Positions 15,883-23,285 of a DNA stretch of 32,817 nt are shown one piece after another. The DNA is taken from NCBI RefSeq assembly GCF_001435095.1, contig NZ_AZFC01000028.1:1-32817 (forward strand). Direction: 5' to 3'. Position 1 is the stretch's first letter. Each line of letters opens with the position of its first letter. The notes under the pieces are model-generated. The model did not search any database. It saw only the letters and a list, made by a program, of their open reading frames with translations, and had not been told where the DNA came from. This stretch comes from Levilactobacillus spicheri DSM 15429 (GTDB taxonomy: Bacteria > Bacillota > Bacilli > Lactobacillales > Lactobacillaceae). The translations under genes and the position numbers were made by a program.

Positions 15883-16308
15883 ATGTTTCCGGAACGACTT
15901 CGGGCATTACGGCGCGGCCAGCACATTACCCTTGAGCAACTGGCGGCCGGTTTGAATCAACAGACCTCGGAAACCGACGAGGACGATCATCAGAATACGG
16001 CCTCCCAGATTGGTAACTGGGAACGGGGCGTGCGGACGCCATCGTTCATCGAGATCCGTAAATTAGCGGAGTACTTCGACGTGACCATGGACTACCTGGC
16101 GGGGAAAACGGAACGGGACGCCTACGACTTAGGCCGCCTGTTTCTCTCCGGCAAGCAGCTCAGCTTTAACCGTGAGGTCCTCAGCGGCCGCGACCGCTAC
16201 GAGATCTACCAGCTGATCGACGGCTACTTGCACGGCAAGGAACACCGCGGGACCGAGACTCAGCCCAACCAACAAGAAGAATTGGACTTACATTTGGACG
16301 ATCATTAA
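15883..16308 (+). CDS. XRE-family helix-turn-helix regulator
   Basis: 141 residues. Residues 1-75 form an XRE/Cro-type DNA-binding domain: FPERLRALRRGQHITLEQLAAGL, then SQIGNWERGVRTPSFIEIRKLAEYFDVTMDYLAGKTE. Compared with the usual domain there is an acidic insertion (NQQTSETDEDDHQN) between the second helix and the recognition helix. The last 60 residues are helical, with a hydrophilic acidic end, and have no recognised ligand domain. ATG 15883 follows GGTGAG. The gene has its own promoter and an intrinsic terminator before the next gene. Target unknown; its own promoter or the flanking genes are candidates. Confidence 0.85.
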   Translation: MFPERLRALRRGQHITLEQLAAGLNQQTSETDEDDHQNTASQIGNWERGVRTPSFIEIRKLAEYFDVTMDYLAGKTERDAYDLGRLFLSGKQLSFNREVLSGRDRYEIYQLIDGYLHGKEHRGTETQPNQQEELDLHLDDH

Positions 16309-16315
16309 TTTTATG

Positions 16316-16349
16316 AAGGTCGGTTGGTCAGAACGCCAGCCGACCTTTT
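16316..16349 (+). terminator. Intrinsic terminator after the XRE gene
   Basis: AAGGTCGGTTGG (16316-16327) pairs with CCAGCCGACCTT (16336-16347) with one G-U-type position, followed by TTTT. Its presence argues against the upstream ATG at 16313 as the start of the next gene. Confidence 0.75.
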
Positions 16350-16375
16350 GGTTTGACACGAAAGGAGCGCTATCC

Positions 16376-17227
16376 GTGAATCCACGTAAACTCAAGCAAC
16401 TCAAAAAGAGCTTTCGGCACCAGCCGTTAGCCCAACAAAAAACGGCCTACATCGACCGCATGACCGCGTATTATCAAGAATTTACCGAATACCCGGCCAT
16501 CAAACTGCTCATCAGCAACGTCCTGCTGGCCGATAAGATGCTGGCGGCGGGCGACCTGCCGCAACAGCTGCCCCTGCTGCAGTTGCCGGACAACAGCGAG
16601 GACCTGATCTACCAGAACCTCAACCAGAAGTTTCCTAAGGGGGACCCGGTCGGCGACAAGCTCTGGGACAAGCTGATCGCCGCTCTGCCCCACCTGGACC
16701 ACGACCTGCGCTACTTTCGCGACTACCTCGAGGAACACTACGGCATGTGGGCCTACACCCCGCGGCCGTTCATCAGCGACCTGGCCGACTTCGTGGGTGA
16801 CCGGGCCGTGTTAGAGGTCATGGCCGGCAACGGCTACATTTCTAAAGGCCTGCGGGACGCTCACAAGACCGTCTACGCGACCGACAGTCAGACCTGGACC
16901 AGTGAGAACGAGACCGGGCGCCATCCCCTGACGGCCATCGAACCACTGAGCGCGCTCGACGCCTTCCACAAGTACCAGGATCAGGTCGGGGTGGTCGTGA
17001 TGTCCTGGTCACCCGACGGCCTGCCACTGGACTGGGAGCTATTGCAGGCGATTCGCCAAGCGAACGCCCAGGTCGACTTCGTGGTCATCGGCGAGCCGCA
17101 CGGTGCCACCGGGTCGGCGGCCTTCTGGGATAACGCCGAGTTCATCGAGAACGCGGACACCCGCCACCTCAACCGCCACTACACCGCCATCGACCTCATC
17201 AAGGACCACGTGTTCCTGGTGAAATAG
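16376..17227 (+). CDS. SAM-dependent methyltransferase-like protein
   Basis: 283 residues. The N-terminal third (basic start NPRKLKQLKKSFRHQPLAQQK, then helices) is not recognised. From about residue 135 a Rossmann-type fold is suggested: DRAVLEVMAGNGYISKGL resembles methyltransferase motif I (E-x-x-x-G-x-G-x-x-S), then TVYATDSQTW (acidic residue after strand 2), VVVMSWSPDG and VDFVVIGEPHGATGS. It may instead be a non-catalytic relative. GTG 16376 has AAAGGAG eight bases upstream. A terminator separates it from the XRE gene; no clear promoter of its own is visible, so it depends on read-through or a weak promoter. Substrate unknown. Confidence 0.7.
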   Translation: MNPRKLKQLKKSFRHQPLAQQKTAYIDRMTAYYQEFTEYPAIKLLISNVLLADKMLAAGDLPQQLPLLQLPDNSEDLIYQNLNQKFPKGDPVGDKLWDKLIAALPHLDHDLRYFRDYLEEHYGMWAYTPRPFISDLADFVGDRAVLEVMAGNGYISKGLRDAHKTVYATDSQTWTSENETGRHPLTAIEPLSALDAFHKYQDQVGVVVMSWSPDGLPLDWELLQAIRQANAQVDFVVIGEPHGATGSAAFWDNAEFIENADTRHLNRHYTAIDLIKDHVFLVK

Positions 17228-17335
17228 CGGTTCACGTGGTTAGCACGGAAAAAAACATCGGTAGGGCGACAAATCCACCGTTTTATGAGTCCCTCGCAGG
17301 ACACATAAGTGAGTCATAAAATTCAATACGACCGT

Positions 17336-17381
17336 AAAAAGCGGACCGAGATGGTCATCATCATCTCGGCCCGCTTTTTTG
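17336..17381. terminator. Bidirectional terminator
   Basis: AAAAAGCGGACCGAGATG (17336-17353) pairs with CATCTCGGCCCGCTTTTTT with one mismatch; A and T runs flank both sides. It serves the methyltransferase-like gene (+) and the small membrane protein gene (-). A second stem, TTTTATGA/TCATAAAA (17281-17321), lies just before it. Confidence 0.9.
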
Positions 17382-17385
17382 CTAA

Positions 17386-17586
17386 TTAAACCGTTGGCCC
17401 CATGTTTCCCAGGACGTAGCAGAACAGAACCCCCACCACAAAGGCACTGACGACCACCACGTAGATGGTCCGCATGGCGCGCACACCCGGGGCCGCGTGG
17501 TTCGTGCCCGCCGTACTGCCAGCGGTGGCGATGGCCACCACCAGCAACAGCACGAAGAAAATCAACGGTAAGCCATTCGTCAACAT
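17386..17586 (-). CDS. Small two-helix membrane protein, unknown function
   Basis: 66 residues: a hydrophobic helix (LPLIFFVLLLVVAIATAG, about 5-22), a short polar loop (STAGTNHAAPGVRAMRT) and a second helix (IYVVVVSAFVVGVLFCYVLG). I do not recognise a family. ATG 17586 has GGGGAG eight bases upstream, which fixes the start; a longer open frame to 17682 has none. Flanked by terminators on both sides, so transcribed alone. Confidence 0.65.
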   Translation of the reverse strand: MLTNGLPLIFFVLLLVVAIATAGSTAGTNHAAPGVRAMRTIYVVVVSAFVVGVLFCYVLGNMGPTV

Positions 17587-17770
17587 ACTCTCAACTCCCC
17601 TAACCGTTATTTCGCCCATATTATGTGGCCAAACGCCGATTAGGGTGTCATGAACGCTCCCGTTTTCCCGTCTTTGACGCAAGCTTATCCTTTGCTTTAG
17701 AATTTTCGCCCAACAAACTGGTTATCAGTGACCATTCAACACGTCAAATTTCCTATTAAAATTTTCCACA

Positions 17771-17810
17771 AAAAAAGGCCCTCAAGGATCGAAATCCCTG
17801 AGGGCCTTTT
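17771..17810 (-). terminator. Terminator of the H1-tail operon
   Basis: AAAAGGCCCTCAAGGAT pairs with ATCCCTGAGGGCCTTTT around a GAAA-type loop; the long T run is on the minus strand, fitting the end of the operon that starts at 19109. Confidence 0.85.
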
Positions 17811-18027
17811 ACGGTAGCCGTTAAACTTACGCCTAACGGGATTTATTTTGGAATCCACATTCCCGCAAAATCATGCACGTCACAAATCCGGTGACATCTG
17901 TGCCCTACCATCAAAAATTCACCTAGCCGCTTGCGCAGAAGTTATTGGCGAACCAATAACCCGTGATTTCTCGACTCATCGCATAAAAATATCATACCAT
18001 CCTGCCGCTCACAATGCAAGCTGCTGG
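17811..18027 (-). other. Long 3' untranslated region with a strong hairpin
   Basis: About 217 bases between the stop of the H1-tail gene and its terminator. It contains a perfect 8 bp hairpin GTTATTGG/CCAATAAC (17941-17960) whose loop reads TTCG on the transcribed minus strand. No ORF with a ribosome site. It could be a 3' UTR stability element or the body of a 3'-derived small RNA. Confidence 0.4.
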
Positions 18028-18684
18028 TCATTTTTTCGTTGTCTTGCGGGTCGTGGTCTTCCGCGTAGTCGTCGTTTTCTTCGCCGGCGCCTTCTTAGCA
18101 GCCGGCTTCTTGGTCGTGGTTTTCTTCGCTGCCGGCTTCTTAGCCGTCGTCTTCCGCGTGGTCCGCTTGGCCGGGGCCTTCTTGGTCGCCGGTTGCGTGA
18201 CGGTCGCCTGCGGCACATCGGTCTGGGCCGCATTTTCGGCCGCCGTCTGCAGCTTGTCGATTTGCAGCGCTAACCAGTCGTGCAGGCTCTGGTCGGCCGT
18301 GGCCGCCTGCTCCACGTAGGTGGTCGCGGGCGCCAGCGCGTCGATCCGCAATCCCGAGGCGTTGAGCCCCTCCGCTTCCATCACCGCGTAGACGTTGAGC
18401 GGTGCGGTTTCCTCGACCGCCATGATTTTGGCAATCGTCTTACTGTCCTGCAGGGGCAGGTTGATGACGCTGAGCTCCAACCGAACGGACACACCGGCGT
18501 CGCTGAGGATCAGCTCGGCCTGCGCCAGGTGGTCGGCGTTGATTTGGTCCCGCATAAAGGCCGCTAACGGCGCCATCGTCGCGTCTGGATCGGCGTAAAA
18601 GTCGGCCTGCGTCGCTGTGGTCTGGAAGTGTTGCACCTCGTCATTTTCCACTGCCTCGATAAAGCCTTGAATCTGTCGTTCCAT
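18028..18684 (-). CDS. Protein with histone-H1-like Lys/Ala/Thr tail
   Basis: 218 residues. The first 150 are an acidic, mixed helix/strand domain (GFIEAVENDEVQHF, VSVRLELSVINLPLQ, VYAVMEAEGLNASGLRIDAL) that I do not recognise. From about residue 170 the chain is a low-complexity basic tail of repeating TTKKPAAKK, APAKKTTTT and RKTTTRKTTKK units, like the tails of histone H1 and of bacterial H1-like or HU-fusion nucleoid proteins. Binding to DNA, RNA or the envelope through the tail is an inference. ATG 18684 follows GAGGTG; a TTG one codon earlier is less likely. It is second in an operon, 14 bases after the membrane protein gene, with a shared terminator at 17771-17810. Confidence 0.7.
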   Translation of the reverse strand: MERQIQGFIEAVENDEVQHFQTTATQADFYADPDATMAPLAAFMRDQINADHLAQAELILSDAGVSVRLELSVINLPLQDSKTIAKIMAVEETAPLNVYAVMEAEGLNASGLRIDALAPATTYVEQAATADQSLHDWLALQIDKLQTAAENAAQTDVPQATVTQPATKKAPAKRTTRKTTAKKPAAKKTTTKKPAAKKAPAKKTTTTRKTTTRKTTKK

Positions 18685-18698
18685 CAAATCACCTCGTC

Positions 18699-19109
18699 TT
18701 AATTCCCGAACCGGCGGCGATCACGCGCGTCGCGTTCGGCCTTCCGGAGCCGTAATGCCAAGACCAGCCAGTAGCAGTTCGCCACCAGCAGGCCCGCACC
18801 AAAGAGAATCATGACCGCCCGAATGACCAGGGTCGCGTGGCTAAGCGTCACCATGTTGATGATCATCCCGATGACCCCCAGCGAATAGATCACGATGACC
18901 AGGCCCATCAGATAAAACGACGGTTTCCAGTCCAGGGCCGCTAGAATAATGGGGATAGCATATAGGATGACGGCAATCAGCGTGGACTTGCCAAAGTCGC
19001 CGCCGGTCGTCCCCGGAATCTTGACAAACGATAGGCCCATCAAAAAGTTGATGACCAGAAAACCAACCAGGGACACAACGGCCCACGAAATAACGTTACG
19101 ATCTCTCAT
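18699..19109 (-). CDS. Four-helix membrane protein, unknown function
   Basis: 136 residues with four hydrophobic segments (about 7-25, 43-60, 65-83 and 90-118) and a short basic C-terminal tail RKAERDARDRRRFGN, probably cytoplasmic. No family recognised. ATG 19109 has GAGGAG about ten bases upstream; the open frame to 19148 has no ribosome site and runs into the lplA terminator. First gene of a two-gene operon with the H1-tail protein, which hints that the tail protein could act near the membrane. Confidence 0.65.
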   Translation of the reverse strand: MRDRNVISWAVVSLVGFLVINFLMGLSFVKIPGTTGGDFGKSTLIAVILYAIPIILAALDWKPSFYLMGLVIVIYSLGVIGMIINMVTLSHATLVIRAVMILFGAGLLVANCYWLVLALRLRKAERDARDRRRFGN

Positions 19110-19133
19110 CTTTAATAAACTCCTCAATAAATG

Positions 19134-19162
19134 AAAAGGCGCAGTCAACCGACCACGCCTTC
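19134..19162 (-). terminator. Terminator of lplA
   Basis: Minus strand GAAGGCG..GGTC / GACT..CGCCTTTTC stem-loop with a T run. It sits between the lplA stop and the next minus-strand operon; no good promoter for that operon is visible, so leakage through it may matter. Confidence 0.6.
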
Positions 19163-19233
19163 AAGTCAATTTCAAATTCTATTCTAACGTATTCCCTGCC
19201 GAAAATCAGTAGGAAACCAGAAACTCCGCGAAA

Positions 19234-20247
19234 CTAGTCGACCAATAAGTCGATGACGGCCTGCGTGTCGATCCCGTTAAAGTACAGTTGGGTGTTCACG
19301 CTGTTCAGCACGGCGCCCACGTGTTCCTTGTCGTAGCGCACGCCTTCCAGCTTGTCGGCTAACTCGGTCACGTCGCTCGGGCCAAAGAAGTCACCGTAGA
19401 ACTTGATGTTCTTGATCTTCCCGCCGTCGATCTGTAACCGCGCGTCGATGGTCCCGAAGTCGAAGTGCTTGCGCTTCTTGACCGTGAACTCTGGGGAATT
19501 GCCGTAGACCCAGTCCCAGTTGCTGTAGTACTCGTTGTAGATCTTGTCGATGGCGGCCTTTTCGTCGTCGTTGATGACGACCTTCTTGTCGGCAATCGCA
19601 TCGAGGTTATCCACGTGGAAGAGTTCCTTCAACAGGGTGTCCCGGAATTCCGGCACCGTCAGGTTTTGGTATTCGGGTGCCAGGTACGGCTTCAGGTTCG
19701 TGACCCGTGAACGGACGGACTTGATCCCCTTGGACTTGATCTTGTCGGCGGGCACGTTCAGGGCGTCCGCGATGACGTTTTGGTCCACGTCGAGCATCAA
19801 CGTCCCGTGGGAGAAGGTCTTACCGCTGTGGGAGTACATGGCGTTCCCGGAGAACTTCTTGCCGTCGACTAAGATGTCGTTCCGGCCAGAAACTTCGGCG
19901 TCCTTGGCCCCCATGGCGTGTAAGGCGTCCACGATGGGTTGGACAAAGGACTTGAAGTCCCCGAATTCTTCGCTATCGCTGTCGACCACGAAGCTGAAGC
20001 ACAGGTTGCCGAGGTCTTGGTAGACCGCACCGCCCCCGGATAACCGCCGGGTCACGGTGATGTTATGTTCTTCAACGTACTTCTGGTTGATTTCTTCCAA
20101 CGTGTTTTGGTTCCGGCCCACGATGATGCAAGGCCCTTCGTAGTAGAAAAGTACCAGTGGTTCGTCGAACTTTTTGTTGTTCATTAAGTATTGTTCGGTG
20201 GCAAGATTATGCCGAATATCGTGTGATTCCATGGCGTACCAATACAT
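19234..20247 (-). CDS. lplA: Lipoate-protein ligase A
   Basis: 337 residues. Activates free lipoate with ATP and attaches it to the E2 subunits of 2-oxoacid dehydrogenases (or GcvH). Catalytic domain features: EQYLM, GRNQNTLEEIN, RRLSGGGAVYQDLGN (about 67-82, lipoate/ATP site) and DILVDGKKFSGNAMYSHSGKTFSHGTLML, which carries the conserved Lys of the lipoyl-adenylate site. The C-terminal domain (from about 250) matches the small accessory domain of bacterial LplA (FTVKKRKHFDFGTIDARLQIDGGKIKNIKFYGDFFG). ATG 20247 follows AAAGGGG; the frame to 20274 has no ribosome site. Transcribed alone from the promoter at 20322-20350. Confidence 0.92.
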   Translation of the reverse strand: MYWYAMESHDIRHNLATEQYLMNNKKFDEPLVLFYYEGPCIIVGRNQNTLEEINQKYVEEHNITVTRRLSGGGAVYQDLGNLCFSFVVDSDSEEFGDFKSFVQPIVDALHAMGAKDAEVSGRNDILVDGKKFSGNAMYSHSGKTFSHGTLMLDVDQNVIADALNVPADKIKSKGIKSVRSRVTNLKPYLAPEYQNLTVPEFRDTLLKELFHVDNLDAIADKKVVINDDEKAAIDKIYNEYYSNWDWVYGNSPEFTVKKRKHFDFGTIDARLQIDGGKIKNIKFYGDFFGPSDVTELADKLEGVRYDKEHVGAVLNSVNTQLYFNGIDTQAVIDLLVD

Positions 20248-20321
20248 ACCAAAAACCCCTTTCAAATTAACCAACCCGCCGGTGCGGCGACTAACCTGGT
20301 CGTCGTTACCGGCTAATTAAA

Positions 20322-20350
20322 ATGATAGCACGCATTGGAAACGATTACAA
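20322..20350 (-). promoter_or_regulatory. Promoter of lplA
   Basis: Minus strand TTGTAA (20345-20350), 17 bases, TATCAT (20322-20327). The leader contains a GCCGG/CCGGC stem (about 20276-20312) before the ribosome site. Confidence 0.7.
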
Positions 20351-20468
20351 TTAAGCTTCCAAAATCCCCGCCCTTTCCCGCCAACTCGCCATAAACATCG
20401 TTTTGAAACCGATTTGAATTCAACTGGTTACAACCCCCACTAAATTTATCAAGTAGGTGTTCTTCACC

Positions 20469-20621
20469 CGCTCCACGCCGGCGAGCAAGATGGTCGTGGT
20501 GGGCACGATTCCGGAGCCCTGAAACCCACAGGTCTCCAGAGCTCGGCCTTGATGTAGGCCGGGAAAAGACCCCGGCCAACATCAATTTCACCACGACCAT
20601 CAAGTCGCCTCTGTTCCGCTC
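20469..20621 (-). repeat. Structured repeat copy 9 (type A)
   Basis: The main helix GATGGTCGTGGTG (20490-20502) pairs perfectly with CACCACGACCATC (20590-20602); outer helix GGCGA/TCGCC. P3 TTGATGTAGGCCGGG/CCCCGGCCAACATCAA and the core are present. Upstream of lplA, beyond its promoter. Confidence 0.88.
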
Positions 20622-20899
20622 AGACTGGCAATTCGTGGCAACTTAACGCGGCTACATTGGCCGCTTAACCGATCAAAGTGATGACCATCATGACGTGTTG
20701 TTAGAGATGGTTAATCGCTCGACCTTAGGTGATTCAGGCTAATACTAATGGCAGTCATTGCTAGTTAAATCCACCGTATGAACTTGCATCAAACGCTCAT
20801 CCAAAGAACGGGCTAACGGCCGCGGCTGGAATCGATTATTGAGACGAGTTAAGGCTGGTTACCTAACGCTCATCAGTTGAAATGGTCATGGCCCATTTA

Positions 20900-21053
20900 G
20901 CACCGTGACGGCGGCGTTTTTCCCCGTGGTGAAATGATTGTTAGTCAGCGTCTTTTGCTGGCTTACAATCAGGCCGAGTTCCGGAAACTCGCGGACTTGG
21001 CAAGGTTTCGGAATCGTGCCCACCTCGGGGAAATGAAGCCGCCGTCACGGTGC
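20900..21053 (+). repeat. Structured repeat copy 10 (type B)
   Basis: Best preserved type B copy. The outer helix GCACCGTGACGGCGGC (20900-20915) pairs perfectly over 16 bp with 21038-21053. The main helix TTTCCCCGTGGTG (20919-20931) pairs with CACCTCGGGGAAA (21021-21033) with one T-T mismatch. P3 TGATTGTTAGTCAGC/GCTGGCTTACAATCA; P4 GTTCCGGAAACTCGC with a partly paired right arm TTTCGGAATC. Core intact. Confidence 0.9.
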
Positions 21054-21061
21054 GGCAGTTG

Positions 21062-21150
21062 TCGCCAAGTCGTGCCGGGGACGTTCCAGTCCGTTTCTGA
21101 CCGACCGGTAGGCACTAGCCCCACCATCTTGCTCGCCGGCGTGAAGCGAC
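21062..21150 (+). repeat. Remnant repeat ends: type C right half, then type A right end
   Basis: 21066-21118 (AAGTCGTGCCGG..ACGTTCCAGTCC..TCTGACCGAC) matches the right half of type C copy 2 (501-550). It is followed directly by 21120-21150 (CCACC, then ATCTTGCTCGCCGGCG), the right end of type A with most of the main-helix arm deleted. So pieces of two subtypes are stacked behind copy 10. Confidence 0.7.
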
Positions 21151-21211
21151 TATTCTCCACCCAACTTCAAATCGCTCACTATCTACGCTTGATTTAACGA
21201 TCTATCGCATC

Positions 21212-21245
21212 AAAAAAGACGGCCACCGTCGCCGGTCGTCGTCTG
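21212..21245 (-). terminator. Probable terminator of the Rrf2 gene
   Basis: Minus strand AGACG...ACC / GGT...CGTCT stem with an internal mismatch, followed by TTTTTT, about 110 bases after the stop codon. Confidence 0.6.
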
Positions 21246-21354
21246 ATAGTCACCACTTAGGGTGGCCGGGTGATGCTTAATGGTGACCGTAATCACCATC
21301 CCGTTTCTACACCTTTAGTATACCCGCTTTCCGATCAAACGTCAGGAAAGACGC

Positions 21355-21834
21355 TTAGGCCTGGTCATCCTGTTGCCGCTTGATTAGTTGACGGAAGTAA
21401 CCGTGACTGTGCAGATCCCGCTTGAGGTCCGTCATCGTGAATTGATGATAGAAGCGGCGGTAATCCTCATCGGCAAACGTAAACAGGTCGGTCAGCGTTT
21501 GCGAAATGTTGGCGGAAATGTCCGTGCTGTCGCTGACCTTGGCCCCCTTGGAATCTCCCGTAATGAACCGGGCGTAACTAATCGTGGGCGGAATCGTCAA
21601 ATCGTACAGTTCGCCGACGTTGATGTCGTCGAGGTTGCGGATCAATTGATACCCCCCGTTTTTCCCAACGGACCCTTCAATGTACCCTTGCTTATGCAAT
21701 ACCGATAAGATGTTGCGGATCATGACCGCATTCAATTGTAAAGAAGTTGCCAATTCACGGCTCGCAATTTTACGGGGACGGTTCTCGTCGAGGTAAAGCA
21801 AACTGTGCACCGCAACGGAAAAGTCTAGTCTCAT
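21355..21834 (-). CDS. Rrf2-family transcriptional regulator
   Basis: 159 residues. The N-terminal winged helix is typical of Rrf2: MRLDFSVAVHSLLYL, ASRELATSLQLNAVMIRNILSVLHKQGYIEGSVGKNGGYQL (recognition helix and GGY wing). The C-terminal half is helical. There is no Cys, so it cannot hold an Fe-S cluster as IscR or NsrR do, and a different signal is expected (as in CymR-type members). The AAGG before the ATG is very close, a weak ribosome site. Transcribed away from the opp operon. A perfect palindrome over its promoter suggests self-regulation. Confidence 0.85.
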   Translation of the reverse strand: MRLDFSVAVHSLLYLDENRPRKIASRELATSLQLNAVMIRNILSVLHKQGYIEGSVGKNGGYQLIRNLDDINVGELYDLTIPPTISYARFITGDSKGAKVSDSTDISANISQTLTDLFTFADEDYRRFYHQFTMTDLKRDLHSHGYFRQLIKRQQDDQA

Positions 21835-21867
21835 CCTTCAGTCCATCGCTTTCGAATTTTTCTATCG

Positions 21868-21879
21868 TTATAGCTATAA
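21868..21879. promoter_or_regulatory. Palindromic operator candidate in the Rrf2 promoter
   Basis: TTATAGCTATAA is a perfect 12-base palindrome about 33 bases before the Rrf2 start. On the minus strand it overlaps an extended -10-like TGGTATTAT. A plausible Rrf2 binding site. Confidence 0.4.
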
Positions 21880-22265
21880 TACCACACTCTGTTGACCAAA
21901 TCGTAATCGTTTTCAAAAGGACTCATCATTCTCTCATTTTACATCTTGTGTATAAATTTACAATTAGTTGCATGTCTTAATCACTTAGCCCCCTCGTTTG
22001 ATAAGAAAATTGGCCAACTATTTTCATCCAAGCCGAAATGATTCTTATTTTTTGGTGAAGCTGGCATGATTGATTTAACAATTTTTAAGGGGAATTTCTA
22101 AGAGATTCTCTCGGGCAGTTCTTAGCCCGTTGCCCCTTAATCCATCAACCTTGCCAGTTATCAAAAATCGGATGATTATTAAATTAATACATGAATACCC
22201 ATTAACATCTTAGCGATTCAATAGTTCATAAAATGAGAAAAAGATTAGAAAGTGAGGGGATTTTA
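21880..22265 (+). promoter_or_regulatory. Upstream region and leader of the first opp operon
   Basis: AT-rich, no credible ORF. It contains a foldable block: outer stem TTAAGGGG (22085-22092) with CCCCTTAA (22133-22140), enclosing two mutually exclusive stems, CGGGC/GCCCG (22112-22116/22125-22129) and CTAAGA/TCTTAG (22098-22103/22120-22125). There is no T run, so it is not a simple terminator. No clear promoter could be fixed by eye. Confidence 0.4.
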
Positions 22266-23285
22266 GTGACGAACACTTCGGATTTTTTAGACATCAAGGA
22301 CGTCAGCACCGCCTTTAAGATCGACGGGCACTTTTACGACGCCATTTCGCACATTAATCTCCAGGTCCACCACGACGAGATCTTAGCCATCGTGGGCGAG
22401 TCCGGCTGTGGCAAGAGCACCCTCGCCACGACCATCATGGGGTTACACGACCCCCACGAGACCCGGATCTCCGGTGAGATCGACTTCGAGGGGACCAACC
22501 TGTTAGCGCTCGACGACGCCGGCTTCAACCGGTTTCGCGGCGCCAAGATCGGCATGATCTTCCAGGACCCGCTGTCCGCGTTGAACCCGCTCAAGCGCAT
22601 CGACGACCAGATCAGCGAGGTGCTGGACTACCACACCACCCTCTCCAGCGACGAGAAACACCACCGCGTCTTGGAGCTGCTGGACCAGGTCGGCATCGTC
22701 AACCCCGCCCGGACCGCGCGGCAATTCCCCCACGAACTCTCCGGGGGAATGCGCCAACGGGTGATCATCGCCATCGCCATCGCCTGCAAGCCGGACCTGA
22801 TCATCGCCGACGAGCCGACCACCGCGCTGGACGTGACGATTCAGGCCCAGATCCTGGACGTGCTGCGGGCCATCCAAAAGGAAAACCACGCCGGCATCAT
22901 CCTGATCACCCACGACTTGGGGGTCGTCGCCGAGACGGCCGACCGGGTCGCCGTGATGTACGCCGGCCAGATTGTCGAGCAGGGCAGTGCCGAGCAGATC
23001 TTTAACCAGCCCCAGCACCCCTACACCCGCTCGCTCCTGCGGTCGATGCCGCAACGCGACGACGAGAACGACGACCTCTACGTGATTCGCGGCAACGTGC
23101 CGTCGCTCCAGAAGATGCCCCAGACCGGGGACCGCTTCGCCCCGCGGATTCCGTGGATTCCCGCCGACGCCCACGAGGCGCAGCCGACCATGCATCAGGT
23201 GGCCCCGGGGCACGAGGTCCGCTGCACCTGTTACCAACATTTCTACTTTCCAGACCGAACCACAAAGGGGCGTGTCGCTAAATGA
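22266..23285 (+). CDS. oppD: Oligopeptide ABC transporter ATP-binding protein OppD (operon 1)
   Basis: 339 residues, one of the two ATPases that power peptide import. Walker [11 protein letters not shown]-loop [11 protein letters not shown], signature LSGGMRQRV, Walker [13 protein letters not shown], switch His in LITHDLGVV. The C-terminal oligopeptide-transporter extension (from about 250) has the usual [12 protein letters not shown] and the GDRFAPR...CTCY region; three Cys-containing positions there resemble the Fe-S-binding motif described for related DppD proteins. GTG 22266 has GAGGGG seven bases upstream. An ATG 33 bases earlier (22233) is also in frame, and the same ATG/GTG arrangement occurs in the second operon. 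Overlaps oppF by four bases (ATGA). Confidence 0.93.
   Translation: MTNTSDFLDIKDVSTAFKIDGHFYDAISHINLQVHHDEILAIVGESGCGKSTLATTIMGLHDPHETRISGEIDFEGTNLLALDDAGFNRFRGAKIGMIFQDPLSALNPLKRIDDQISEVLDYHTTLSSDEKHHRVLELLDQVGIVNPARTARQFPHELSGGMRQRVIIAIAIACKPDLIIADEPTTALDVTIQAQILDVLRAIQKENHAGIILITHDLGVVAETADRVAVMYAGQIVEQGSAEQIFNQPQHPYTRSLLRSMPQRDDENDDLYVIRGNVPSLQKMPQTGDRFAPRIPWIPADAHEAQPTMHQVAPGHEVRCTCYQHFYFPDRTTKGRVAK

Larger units (their letters stand above)
20469..21053. repeat. Composite paired-repeat unit 4 (A / spacer / B)
   Basis: About 585 bp: minus-strand type A, a 278 bp spacer (20622-20899), plus-strand type B. Read in reverse complement it aligns with unit 2 (6713-7312) across both repeats and much of the spacer. 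No credible gene in the spacer. Confidence 0.7.

Noticed and set aside
16313-16375. Earlier ATG for the methyltransferase-like gene
   Set aside because: It lies within the XRE terminator and has no Shine-Dalgarno, while GTG 16376 has AAAGGAG at ideal spacing.
17281-17321. TTTTATGA/TCATAAAA stem as a separate terminator
   Set aside because: The T tract is not after the stem and a far stronger terminator follows at 17336-17381; mentioned only within that entry.
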